Shown in pieces: positions 11,201-21,868 of a DNA stretch of 64,000 nucleotides. The DNA lies in contig CAUEEP010000938.1 of assembly GCA_958450365.1 (NCBI GenBank), forward strand, positions 248,001 through 312,000, given 5' to 3'. This stretch comes from Mesorhabditis belari. Lineage: Eukaryota > Nematoda > Chromadorea > Rhabditida > Rhabditidae. Each line of letters starts with the position of its first letter. The first letter of the stretch is position 1. A program made the translations under genes and the position numbers. The notes beneath the pieces are model-generated. The model made no database searches. It worked only from the letters and a program-made list of their open reading frames with translations, and was not told the DNA's origin.

Positions 11201-13011
11201 AAAACTTTTGCGACTACGCGACTTTACGAGGGGGTACTATTACAGTATTTACGGTAGTAGAATAATATTATATTATTGATAACAGGTAGAAGAAGAATTG
11301 GCGACAATTGGCGGGACACACGTCGTTTGCTGTACAGGGAGAACTCATGGAAAGGTGAGACTTGAGAAATGAGATCAGTTTTCAAAGAACTGATTGAATC
11401 TCTATTTACTTACAATACTATACTCAAAGTCAAAGTCCAATCTGTAATCCTTTCTCTTCAGGGTATCAACACGATTGAATACCTTGAAGGAGGACCGGAT
11501 AAAACGTATGAAAATGTCCGCGATAACATGTACAGGTACAAATTGTACACGAACTCTAAAAAAGCATCATTTTCTTTCACAAATTTTCATTTTAGTGCCA
11601 CATTTCTTTCACACATTTGCCGAAAATTGGGACTTCATTACACGTACATTGGAACGGGATACATATTCAGCTATGATCAAGAGCATCCAATTGGTGGAAA
11701 AGCTTTCACTGAACAAGGTTTACGTTGCGTTTTTCTTAAACTTTGAACTTTCGATTTCAGAAGTCGCATCATTCTTTGGTTCATCGTACTCAGTTGTTAA
11801 GGGCTTCACCGATCGACAAATGTTTCAGTTTAAAGTAATCTTAAAAATGTAATCAAATAATTGAAAATATCAGGATTGGGAGAATATCAATGCTCGAATT
11901 ACTCTTCCACTCACTTACAACATGGAAAGTGGACGAAATTTGCTCACAAAGATCATCAATTACAAGTGAATTGCCTTCTTTAAATGTTTCCAAGTTTTCC
12001 ATTGTTTATATTTCAATTTTCAGAGAACTCTTCGATTTGCCAGTCTCGTTGACAATTCTTCCCGATTGCTTTGAAGCGTTGATCAGTTTAATGGAAAAAC
12101 ACCACGGAGGAAATCTCAATCTCGTCAATCCTGGCCCGATCTCACTCTATGATATTGTGAAATTGTATCAACAGGTAAAAGAATATGGAAATTACTTAAA
12201 ATTTAATATAATCTAAACAAGTTACCAGAGAAAAATGAAGTTTTATTGATTCAGCTAGTCGATTCCAACGTCGACCCGAAACCAATCGGAATCGAAACGG
12301 AAAGAGGACAAAATTTGCTGGCAACAAAGGTTTATTAACGGTTCTTTTTAGATCCAATACGGTTCCAATACGATTCCAATACGGTTCCAATACGGTTTCC
12401 AATACGGTCTTTTTAGCTCCAATACGGTTCCAATACGATTCCAATACGGTTCCAATACGGTTCCAATACGGTTCTTTTTAGCTCCAATACGGTTCCAATA
12501 CGATTCCAATACGGTTCCAATACGGTTCTTTTTAGCTCCAATACGGTTCCAATACGTTTCCAATACGGTTCTTTTTAGATCCAATACGGTTCCAATACGA
12601 TTCCAATACGGTTCTTTTTAGCTCCAATACGGTTCCAATACGTTTCCAATACGGTTCTTTTTAGCTCCAATACGGTTCCAATACGATTCCAATACGGTTC
12701 CAATACGGTTCCAATACGGTTCTTTTTAGCTCCAATACGGTTCCAATACGATTCCAATACGGTTCTTTTTAGCTCCAATACGGTTCCAATACGTTTCCAA
12801 TACGGTTCTTTTTAGATCCAATACGGTTCCAATACGATTCCAATACGGTTCTTTTTAGATCCAATAAGCTCATACTTATATTTAGCTTTATAATGTCAGC
12901 AATAATATTTAGGGTAATTGTGCATTGAGCACTGATCTTCTGACGAGTCTCGAGAAAGTCCCAACTGCTGAAGAGAGTCTTCGAAAGAATCTACCGCTCT
13001 TGAAAAGCTAA
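8259..13011 (+). CDS. rml-2: RML-2: dTDP-glucose 4,6-dehydratase fused to an RmlD-like reductase domain
   Basis: Twenty phase-consistent exons give 631 residues: 8259-8345, 8420-8511, 8601-8667, 9129-9225, 9354-9427, 9538-9627, 9824-9928, 10208-10321, 10391-10454, 10516-10692, 10729-10800, 10869-10969, 11286-11354, 11462-11535, 11596-11717, 11761-11834, 11874-11965, 12024-12174, 12255-12329, 12913-13011. The N-half is an extended SDR: GACGFIG (G14, G17, G20) binds NAD, STDEVYGD (136-143) holds the dehydratase Asp/Glu pair, and YAATK (Y165, K169) is catalytic. The C-half has a second Rossmann motif (VGGGKGFVG, about 345-353) and YSVVK (478-482), as in RmlD-type reductases. From recall, C. elegans RML-2 (F53B1.4) has the same two-domain build and a near-identical length. 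It acts in cytosolic dTDP-rhamnose synthesis. ATG is 4 bases after an accatttag acceptor; polyadenylation signals AATAAA lie near 13085-13110. Introns carry a MITE, a minisatellite and tRNA-like sequence. Confidence 0.9.
8735..9010. repeat. GC-rich intronic repeat, possibly a LINE 3' end
   Basis: A GC-rich block in an rml-2 intron. The inverse of about 8735-8780 (CCCCGC...GAGGATGGCTAAGAGCTG) resembles 63352-63400 (GGGCATCCCC...GGGGATGGCTAAGAGCTGGA), which ends in a GATAGATA run. That layout is common for non-LTR retrotransposon 3' ends; the assignment is inference. Confidence 0.45.
10083..10160 (+). repeat. tRNA-derived SINE-like fragment
   Basis: TAGCTCAGTGG fits a Pol III A box and GGTTCAATCCC a B box, 40 bases apart, but no acceptor stem closes, so this is not a working tRNA gene. 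It lies in an rml-2 intron. Confidence 0.55.
10994..11256. mobile_element. MITE family M1, copy 2 (rml-2 intron)
   Basis: The TIRs are TACCATAAATACTGTAATAG and its inverse. It is inverted relative to copies 1 and 3. The first TIR has one change (CCATA for CCGTA). It lies between the rml-2 exons ending at 10969 and starting at 11286. Confidence 0.85.
12340..12866. repeat. Minisatellite of GGTTCCAATAC-type units in the last rml-2 intron
   Basis: Eleven-base units (GGTTCCAATAC and variants with GATT, GTTT) alternate with GGTTCTTTTTAGCTCCAATAC, making higher-order units of about 50-65 bases over 530 bp. The long minus-strand open frames here are repeat artefacts. Confidence 0.9.
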
Positions 13012-14135
13012 TTCAAAATTTATAATGAATTTAAACTTTTCTTTAGTTTACAATAAGTTTCTGTACGCATTTGATTTAACAAATGAATAAATATTTATAA
13101 AAGAATAAACACAAAACGGGAAAATTCTCAAGATAACACTGTTTTCTTTTTGATCAAAACCGGTTCATGAAAAATTCTCTAATGACATCATGAAAATTTA
13201 CACTACTTTCTTAAAAAATGTTTTCTTTTCCTAGCCTAATCCTTTCTTCTTTATCTCTTCATTTTGTGATGAGAAGGGTGGGGCAAAGAGACACAAAATG
13301 GACACAGACACGTTCAATTAACCGATCCAACAATTTTTAGAATCTTTTGTCACTCCGAAATGATTCATAGATTCGAAGAGAGAGATATTTGCAGAATTTT
13401 AGAAATTGGGCACACTCAGAGATATGAAATTTGTCGGTATTGAGCCGCCTTTCGAAAAAGATAAGAAAATGGGCGAGACTCTGTCGAGAAGACTCGAGGA
13501 GACACCCTCAAGGCTTTACACTTTGAGGCTTCAATTGATCAGTAATACTCCCAGTTTGTGTTGTAGGGATATCGTCATCTACTATGTGATAGTTGTATTG
13601 TTATTTGTTATTATTTGTTGTTATTTGTTGTTATTTGTTGTTTCGTGTGTTATTCTTAAGGAACGTTCATTTTTCTTTCAACGTTTCTTCATGATTCTAT
13701 TTATTTTATTTTGTTAAAGTCTAGTTTTTGCAAGGCTCATGCATGAAACCCATAAAAGCCTAAACGATTGTCGCCTGTTTCCAGAAGAGTTGATGGAAAT
13801 TTCTCCTAAAAATCTCTGATATCAGTGAGTCATGAATCTTTCCCCATTCAAAAATATTTCCCTTCTGACGTCCTAAAGCTTTTTTTATGGAACGACCCCA
13901 TGAAAATCTGAAAAGAGGCTTTTCAAGCTGTCCACCTTTTCTGTTCACGCAAAAACCCTTTTCTGATATGCCCTATCTTTTAGATTTGTTCACCTCAAAC
14001 CGTTACTCAATATCAATAACTTTTCACATTTTATTCATATTTTTGCAGGCAGTTTCTATTATAGTGAAATTGCCATTAGACGTTTCTGATGGATAACACA
14101 GTTTTTTCAAATTGTCTTAACCGCATATAGATAAT

Positions 14136-14398
14136 TACCGTAAATACTGTAATAGTACCCCACCCCCACGTACAGTCGCGTAGTCGCAAAAGCTTTTTAG
14201 TATTTCATTTTTTGCAAAGCACCCGTACTTTCAAAAAATGCGTCTTTGGTATCAAATAATAGCCCTGAATTTCAGCTATTTTTTGATACCTAAGCGCGCA
14301 TTGTAGCATAAACCAGTGTCGAGAGAAACTCGTTCAAAGCTAGACTACGCAACACTCCGCACCGTCATTATGGGGATGGGGTACTAGTATTTACGGTA
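14136..14398. mobile_element. MITE family M1, copy 3
   Basis: The TIRs are TACCGTAAATACTGTAATAG and the inverse (right end shortened). Orientation is as copy 1, with the same internal words (GGTATCAAATAATAGCC, CCGCACCGTCATTATGGGG). Confidence 0.85.
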
Positions 14399-14823
14399 AT
14401 ATGAATATTAATATTCATATGAATTCTATCTCTCTCTAACAATCGTTTACCAATAAAGTTCTGTGGATTTTCAGTTTCTCAAAAAATTCCAGCAAAAAAT
14501 ATTATTTACACATCGTGTCCTTTTCCATAGAATGATGCATCGATCATCTTTGCAAATAATGCTCAAAAACATCTTTACTTTTTTTTTCGTGTAACTTATT
14601 TTAGTGCTGATTAATATTAATATTGTTAAACAATAGTACGAATAAGGAAGCGTTGTAGTCCTTATCAAAACGAGCTTTTCGATGGCATTAAAATTTTTTC
14701 AGATAAGAAATGGGTTTTTCAGTCAAAAGCATCCTTTCAATAGTATCCAAAGCATTTTATTGCTTCAAGCGCTGAGATCGATTTTTAGCATATTTGCAAA
14801 CAATAAGTTGTTGAGCTTGCATT

Positions 14824-15045
14824 TACCGTATTTTCTCTAATAGTAGTGCACCCTGAGCGTCGCCTAAATTGCTCGAAATCTCGAGAACCGCTTATCAGAA
14901 CCTATCGATGTGGGGTCGGAAAATGTAGCTGACGATGAGTTCTAGTGGGGGATTTGAGTGTTGAGCTTCTGGGAAAACTTTGGAAGCCGTAAATAGTCAT
15001 CAACTCGGCTCGACTGGGTGCACTACTATTAGAGAAAATACGGTA
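14824..15045. mobile_element. MITE family M2
   Basis: A 222-bp element with 30-bp TIRs starting TACCGTATTTTCTCTAATAG and ending with the inverse. The terminal TACCGTA is shared with family M1, so the two may use the same transposase; the interiors differ. Confidence 0.75.
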
Positions 15046-15133
15046 TTAGTGATAGTGATAGTGGGCTTTGTCAATTCAGTCAATTCATTTTCGTAAAACT
15101 TTTTGCAAGTTTTCCTATTTCAGGTAATTGGCC

Positions 15134-17900
15134 ATGAAGTTGATGATACCGATCTCGGCTTTAGCCTTTCTTCTTTGTCTTTCACAAATCGTTCGAGCTG
15201 GTTGGTAGTAGCTCTAAATGTATTCAAGAGTTTAAAACCTGTACAATCTAAATTGTAATTGATTCTTGACTGTTTCTAAATTGATTCCCAGACACCGTGC
15301 AAGTGGAGACTCTCCCCTATGATTATGGAAGTCTTAACGGTTTCTACTCGATCGGGTATCATATTTCGATGGGTCTCGTGCCGACTTTGAAAAATGAAAC
15401 ATTACAGGTATTTTATATTAAATGTTTGCCATCGAATTTACAAAAAAAAAGCCATCAAAACCATTACAGAAGGTCGCAGATCTTGTCACGGATAATGGTG
15501 GAAGTGTCTCTGATGTGGCGAGTGATATTCTCAAAGCATATGTGAGCAAGATTACAGCATTTTACAGCATTACAGCATTCAGCATTTTACAAAGAAATGC
15601 AAAGATCGTAAAGATTTAGGAAACTTATTGTTAGATTTGAAAAAATATCAAATAATTTCAGGTGGGTCCAATCGTGTTCATGGTTTTCGGTGGCTTGTTG
15701 GCGTTGGCTGCAGGGCTTTCGTGTTTAATTATTTGCTGTGGACGGTGTTTTTGTAAATGCTGTGGAGTCACTGATTATCAAGTGAGATATTGCTATGTAT
15801 AAGAAATTAGGCTGTCCAGAAAGTCTCTTCACTTCACCCAAATTCTTCAACCAGAGCAGCTATCAAACTTTTGTATGGTTCAAATGAAAGATCAATGTCT
15901 TCAACTAAAAACAGTTGTTTCTTTTGAATGAAGGTGATAAAATGAATAGTTTGGGGTGCGACCCGCTTTAACCTTATCCACGAGGATGATTCTGCTTAAG
16001 AATGGCCGAATAGCACAAAAGGTTAAAAAGGGTTTCCCCAAAAGCGCTTATAATGTAACAAGAACACGTAGTATCCAACAATAGATTAATACTCTTGAGA
16101 AGAGTACGGATCGGATTGATACTACGTCGATGGTGACACAAATGTTAGTAAAACCAGTTATCTAAGCAGGATTTAAAACCTGAAGGGTAGCATAAAGCAA
16201 AGTGAATTTATAATGTTACTGTTTATTAGTACAGAACCGAAATGCAACAATAACCATTGCAAAAACAGCATGCGCATCAAAAATGAAACAACAAAGTCCC
16301 CCTAGAAAGAAGGCAAAAAAACCCGCAGACCAAAAAAAAAATTTCGGGAAGGGGGAAAAGGGCGAAAAATGCGACGCGAATAATTGCAAAATAGCAACGC
16401 AAAATAACAACGGAAGGAAACGGACGCGACCGAATAAAATAAAAATCTACTATCACCTTGATTCAAAACCTCATTATTACATAACTTTTTATTAGAAAAA
16501 AGTTATAAAAAAGCGTTTTGATGGGTTCTGTTTTGGTGGTTCAGTTTAGAGATTAAAAAAAATCGCGAAACGACTTTCGTAAATTAAAAAGCCTAATAAA
16601 AGCGTAGATTTTTTAAAAATCCTTTTTCAGCCAGCCCACGAGAAACGAACTCTCCTTTACGTAGCCGGTTTCATCCTTTTCGTATCGTTTCCTTTTGTTC
16701 TAACTGGTTTGTGAACCCGGCCGATCAAATACCAACTCAATCGATAATATTAGGTGCTATTATTTATGGAAAAGCTGTTGACGATACGTATGACACTTTG
16801 AGTCAAGATGCTTATGAAGATATTCAAAGAATTATTTTCGGTGAGTGATTGCAAATGTTTTTAATTCGATTGGCACTCACAGATTTGGAGGGCTTGGTGA
16901 CCAATACAACGGCTGAGATCATCGATTCGGTGGGGAAGAATGTCCAAACAACTTTTGATGTAAGGTTTTTTGTTATATAAAACGCCAAAAGTCATGGCCA
17001 GTTTTTGAAAAAATAAACTGATCGTATTGTGTAGGAAACGGCTGACGAAATCAACGCGGCACCTCATGAGATGATCATCAATTTCGAGACAACCACTGGA
17101 TTGAGCGTTTTTTCGGTAAATACTTTTAACCAAGGGTTAACTAAAAAAAAGCTAAAAGCATGAAACTTGATATAAAAGTTGATAAGTGTTGAAATTGCAA
17201 GATGAAAAATGAAAATGAAAAAAGTGAAGTGGAGAGGGGAGTGGGACAAATGCGACCTTTTTTTTGCGCACCCGGACATTTGCGCACATTTTTTTCCGCA
17301 CCTTGCCCATTAGCGCACCTTTTTTCGCGTTTTAAAAAAGCTCTAAAAACCTAATATTAACCAATTTCTATTCCAAAAGTTGTTTTTCTAGGTAATTTTA
17401 GGGCGTAGAATCGAAATTTTGACATAACAGAGCGTGTGGAAAAGAAAACATATCAGAGCGTGTGGAAACAAACGGACGGAGTTATACAAAGAGAAAAATC
17501 GACAATTTTCTGTAATTTGATCTAGCCGTTTTGTCTTTCAAATTGGTTCCACACGCTCTGTTATGTCAAAATTTCGATTCTACGCCCTAAAATTACCTAG
17601 AAAAACAACTTTTGGAATAGAAATTGGTTAATATTAGCTTTTTAGAGCTTTTTTAAAACGCGAAAAAAGGTGCGCTAATGGGCAAGGTGCGGAAAAAAAT
17701 GTGCGCAAATGTCCGGGTGCGCAAAAAAAAGGTCGCATTTGTCCCACTCCCAGTGGAGAGGGAAAATTTTCACTTGCAACTTTCAATCAAACCACTGAAT
17801 ACTTTGAAATTAAAAGAAAAATTGAGTTTAGTAATTGCAAATTTTGTTTGGAGATTAATATTTGCTTTACAAATGCAAATTTCTCGTGCGCGACAGCCAG

Positions 17901-17934
<34 letters not shown>

Positions 17935-18005
17935 AGATAGACAGACAGACAGATAGGCAGACAGACACAATACAGACAGATAGACAGACAGACAGATAGA
18001 CAGAC

Positions 18006-18092
<87 letters not shown>

Positions 18093-18177
18093 TAGACAGA
18101 CAGATAGACAGACAGACAGATAGACAGACAGACAGATAGACAGACAGACAGATAGACAGACAGACAGATAGACAGAC

Positions 18178-18218
<41 letters not shown>

Positions 18219-21200
18219 CTTCTCTTTTGTATGTCGTAGCCGGTTTGCCTTGAAAAAGAGCTAATCAGAACATTGAGGTAATCTTTGAAAATTTGTAGCA
18301 ATTTTGTAGAAACTTTATTTTAAATTTAGAACATTCTTTGTACTCAATTGAGAAAAGAAAAGTTGACTAGAGAATTGCTGCCATCATTGCTGATGCTGAT
18401 TTGAACGATCGCCTTTAATTCATTTTATTATTCAAATTAGTTTGTTTAAGTTTCATTTTAAATTGGCATTTAAAATTTCAAGGCAAATCGGCTGCGACAT
18501 ATATAATAATAATAATAATAGAATGTAGTACCTTAAAATCTTTAACAGGTTCCATCGAAAAATTTCAGTCAGAGACGAAAAATCGTGATGAAGCCGTGGG
18601 TGCAGTGCAAGATGACATAACTCTTTGTAAAGGGGAACTTCAAAATATCTTGGTTTAGCTTTATAAAGCTTCTGTTTTAAAAGAATTTTATAGGGTATCC
18701 AAGCCGGTACAGAAGTTCAGGATCAGTTGACAACAGTTGGCCTACTTCAGACGGCTCTCGATGGCTTAAACATTGCGGTTTGTCTTTGTTTCTCGATAGA
18801 GGTAGAAAACTAAAGATTACGATAGCTTTCGAAAGTCGACACGTTTTAGAAAATGGATTGCTTGAGAGGAAAATGGATTGCTTACTCTAATTGTTATTAG
18901 CCAGCTTAACAATAAGCTCTAATTATAAGTTCAGATGCAAGCCTTTGACAAAGGAATGGCCGTGGTGAATATTAATGTGACGAACATCGAACGAGACGTG
19001 AGTGATAAACAACTTCTATCAATCAATTTGTCTCATAAATTAAACTAAGACAGCTTTTTTCAGCTAAACACATCACTCGGCAAATCGAGTGGAAAGATCA
19101 AGGAGGCAAAGGATTCAGTGACAGCTACAACAGATGATATCACAACAGCTATCAATGATATGCATGTAAGTTAGCTTTCAAGTAGATTACTAGCTTGGTT
19201 TTAAAAGCTTACCATAAAACGCTTAGACGAGCTTGCAAAAAGTCGAGAACACGACGCAACAGTGGATCGATGACGTCAAAGATGTAAGTGGAAAGAGTTG
19301 GACTTTTTTGTGGACATTTTGGTACTAAAATTGGCCAATGGTTGGTCAATGCGAGTATAGCCTTATAGAACGAAACTTTTCAATACGAAATTCAAGTACG
19401 AATTCAGTGGAGCGGTCTGAAGGCGTTCAGAAGTGGCATGCAAGCACTTGGACTTTTTCCGTTGAGTATCGCGCTCGTTTTTCTCATTATTGGAATTGTC
19501 GCATCGGGTGGGCGGATTGCTCGGTGAGAATCAATTTTGAGAAATCAAAAATGAACAAAATGATCTACAATATGCTTTGAAAATCATTTCATTCAGTTCA
19601 CAAACAAAGCCCCATCAACGCTCAACGCGATCCCATATTTCTGGGGGTCTCTCGGTGGCCGGGATCTACATCGGTTTCATGGTTTCCGCTTTTATCATGG
19701 TGATGTCTGTGTGAGTTTTAAGAATGTTTATACAATGATATACAGTGCGTTTCAAGTTCTTAAACGCACCCTCTAAAATAGCGACTTTTGCATTTTGAAC
19801 ACCGCTACAACTATTAATCTTTTTCTATTAGAAAGAACATTTGTTAAAACCTAATAGAAAAAGATTAATAGTTGTAGCGGTGTTCAAAATGCAAAACTCG
19901 CTATTTTAGAGGGTGCGTTTAAGAATTTGAAACGCACTGTAGAAACGAGAATATAGTAAAATATCCTCCTACATGTTTTTTTTCAGTATTTTCTTCTTCG
20001 GCGGTTTTGCGGTGAGCTCAGTTTGCAAGCCATTGTTTCGCGATGATGCGTATGCATTGTACAGAGTTTGTCAAATCCTTTACCTAACAATTTCAATCAT
20101 TTCCAGGCATCTGACAAATTTGACATCGAAGTCGATCCATATGAAGACAAGTCAGGGGATAATCCAATTGCAACAAATATTGGGTGAGTGTAAATCTTTA
20201 ATGTATCATTGTTAAACTTTCAGAAATATCTTTCGAGAGTGCTCCTCGAGGACAATGTTTTCGTTGATTGGAGGAGAGAATATTATCAGTGTGAATGATG
20301 TGATGGACACGGTGAAGATTTCCCAAAATTTTGTTTGCAAATATTAAGCTTCAGATCAAATTCGCCGAGCTTCAGACAGAAGCCAATGAAAAAATTCCTG
20401 AAAAGATTTGGCCTACCAATGGCAGGCCGGATCTCACTGCAGTTGGGGTGAGTTTTAGAGAAAACTTGAGTAAAGAGCTTTGCCACTTTGCATTTTAAAT
20501 AACTTTCTAGTCAGCGATTGGTGAATGGAATAAAAAAGTGGGGCCATTTCAAGATGCTAATGCTGATGATTTTCTCAAACAAACTCTTGTCAAGAATCAA
20601 AACGATCAAAATGTCAAACAAGCACATAACGGTCAGTTTTTGGAATCTATTCTTGCTTATCAATTGTATTTTGAAGAATAGAAGAAAATTCTGATAGCTA
20701 TTTCATTAGCTATTTCATTACAGTATTAAAAACGAACCCTTTCACTGATTAAAAACAAAATACCCATTTAGATCTGGTCAAATTACAAACATCAGTGAAA
20801 ACCCTTTCCGCCGTTCTCGCCCAATACAATGATGGAGTGAACACACTGCAGAAATATTTTGCTAATGATAAACTTACTCATGATGCGTTGAGTCAGCAAG
20901 TGAATGACACTTTCAAGGAAGTGACAGATACAACTCAAGTCGGACTACAGGCATTCATCGTAAGTGAAAAGAGATTTACTTGACATCTCAGATGTACTGC
21001 TTACTTATAAACGCTCACTTTCTGGCACACCGGCTAAACCAAATTTGACTAATCTATAGCCTTTACTTATTAGGACGATCTGATGAATAACGTGGCTCCA
21101 TGCGGACCCTTTTTGATCCTTTATGACAATGTGGGAGTGCTTGTTTGTGATCACATTGGAAGGCCAGTTCATGGAATGTGGGCTGCTCTAGGTAAGAAAA

Positions 21201-21868
21201 AGATAAATCAGTTAAAAATTCAAGGTTGTAACAATATCATTTGAGGTCTTGCTGCTTTGGCCCTCCTCCCAGCCTCTTTTTCTCTTCTTTTACTTGTCCG
21301 GTGGCTCTTGAGAATGGACAGCCATTATTATCGGGTAAAAATAATTTAGAGCTCTTCTAAACTGTGCCAACTTGCGTAGTCTGGCTTCATAAAAGTTGCA
21401 TTGTACATTCTAGGACGAAATCGAGGACACTGGGCCAATGATTTGGGCTGGATCAGCCGTTCCTCCAGAAGTACAAACCATTCCGGCGACAATGAGCAGT
21501 GTAAAGAAATGAATAAAGATTCTAAAACAAAGTTTTCAGTACTCTTATCCAAGGAATCAATCATTAGGTCGATTGGATTTGAAGCCGATTGACGAGCAGC
21601 CATTCCCTGCAGATTACGCAGATTCTAGACCCGCCTCTCAGCAACTCCATCGACCAGACTCGCTATATCCTGAAGTTGGGCTGCCCAGAGCGAACAAGTG
21701 AGAGCTGTTTTAAGCTTGAATTCATTGGAAACAATATCGCTAAACCATAGCCGATTTTTCAGAGGCTTCGAGGAATACTCGGGTGATGGCCGTCGAACGG
21801 ACAATTGGGATATCCCTCTTCCCGAAGATTCACCACCAAGCACAACGCAACGATTGCGACGATTTTAA
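15134..21868 (+). CDS. Prominin (CD133 family) five-pass membrane glycoprotein
   Basis: Twenty-six phase-consistent exons encode 839 residues: 15134-15200, 15292-15407, 15470-15541, 15662-15781, 16631-16706, 16754-16840, 16883-16959, 17035-17115, 18569-18652, 18694-18777, 18935-18997, 19064-19165, 19227-19283, 19408-19523, 19597-19710, 19987-20065, 20107-20183, 20224-20311, 20355-20447, 20511-20631, 20772-20959, 21074-21191, 21246-21334, 21414-21500, 21540-21697, 21763-21868. A signal peptide (about 1-22) is followed by TM1 (88-110), a Cys-rich turn [12 protein letters not shown]2 (132-155), a large loop, TM3 (377-397), TM4 (419-447), a second large loop, TM5 (about 690-715) and a 120-residue tail. 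Five TMs with two large extracellular loops is the prominin plan, and the family usually has about 800-870 residues. Prominins mark plasma-membrane protrusions and bind cholesterol; the role here is inferred. AATAAA is at 21899. Confidence 0.85.
15950..16490 (+). repeat. Unclassified intronic element U1, copy 1
   Basis: It is diverged but collinear with 27650-28215. Shared blocks include TAGCACAAAAGGTTAAA, TTTCCCCAAAA.CGCT, GAGTAC..ACGGATTGATAC/GC, CAGTTATCTAA.CAG, TATTA.TACAGAA and a final GGAACGGACGCGAC-like word. An A-rich Lys-biased stretch of different sequence lies between the last two blocks. A mariner-like end (AGGCTGTCCAGAAAGTCT) is just upstream at 15810. I do not recognise the class. 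Confidence 0.6.
17237..17751. repeat. Foldback family F1, copy with a different interior
   Basis: A palindrome of about 515 bp ending GGGAGTGGGACAAATGCGAC and its inverse, as in the 1495-1902 copy. The inner arms (GGTAATTTTAGGGCGTAGAA, CACACGCTCTGTTATGTCAA) are unrelated to that copy. Confidence 0.8.
17894..18217. repeat. (GACA)n / (GATAGACA) microsatellite
   Basis: About 325 bp of GACA with interspersed GATA units. It ends GACACTTCTCTTTTGTATG, resembling the tail of the SINE-like element at 36449-36690 (GACCGACAGACACTGCTCTTTTATG), so it may be an expanded SINE tail. Open frames rich in C, L, S and V on the minus strand are artefacts. Confidence 0.9.
18222..18503. mobile_element. MITE with TATGTCGTAGCCGG ends
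   Basis: TIRs TATGTCGTAGCCGGTTTGCC and its inverse (GGCAAATCGGCTGCGACATA) enclose about 230 bp. Related ends (ATATGTCGTAGCCGATTATGAA) occur at 56660 and 57198 in an F-box intron. It lies in the long prominin intron. Confidence 0.65.
19743..19939. mobile_element. MITE derived from the Tc3-like element
   Basis: A palindromic 197-bp element flanked by TA. It starts CAGTGCGTTTCAAGTTCTTA and ends with the inverse, matching about 100 bp of each end of the 54230-55828 transposon, including GCTACAACTATTA and TCTTTTTCTATTAGAAAGA. It is an internal-deletion product in a prominin intron. Confidence 0.85.

Larger units (their letters stand above)
13012..15133. other. Intergenic between rml-2 and the prominin gene
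   Basis: It holds two MITEs (14136-14398 and 14824-15045), a TTATTTGTTG microrepeat near 13605-13650 and no convincing exon. The gap ends in tcctatttcag at 15112-15122, 11 bases before the prominin ATG, a likely trans-splice acceptor. Confidence 0.5.

Noticed and set aside
12196..12778. Minus-strand open frames with repeated YWNRIG
   Set aside because: They come from the GGTTCCAATAC minisatellite inside the last rml-2 intron.
17770..18301. Two open frames of about 145 codons on the minus strand, rich in Cys, Leu, Ser and Val
   Set aside because: They are translations of the GACA microsatellite.
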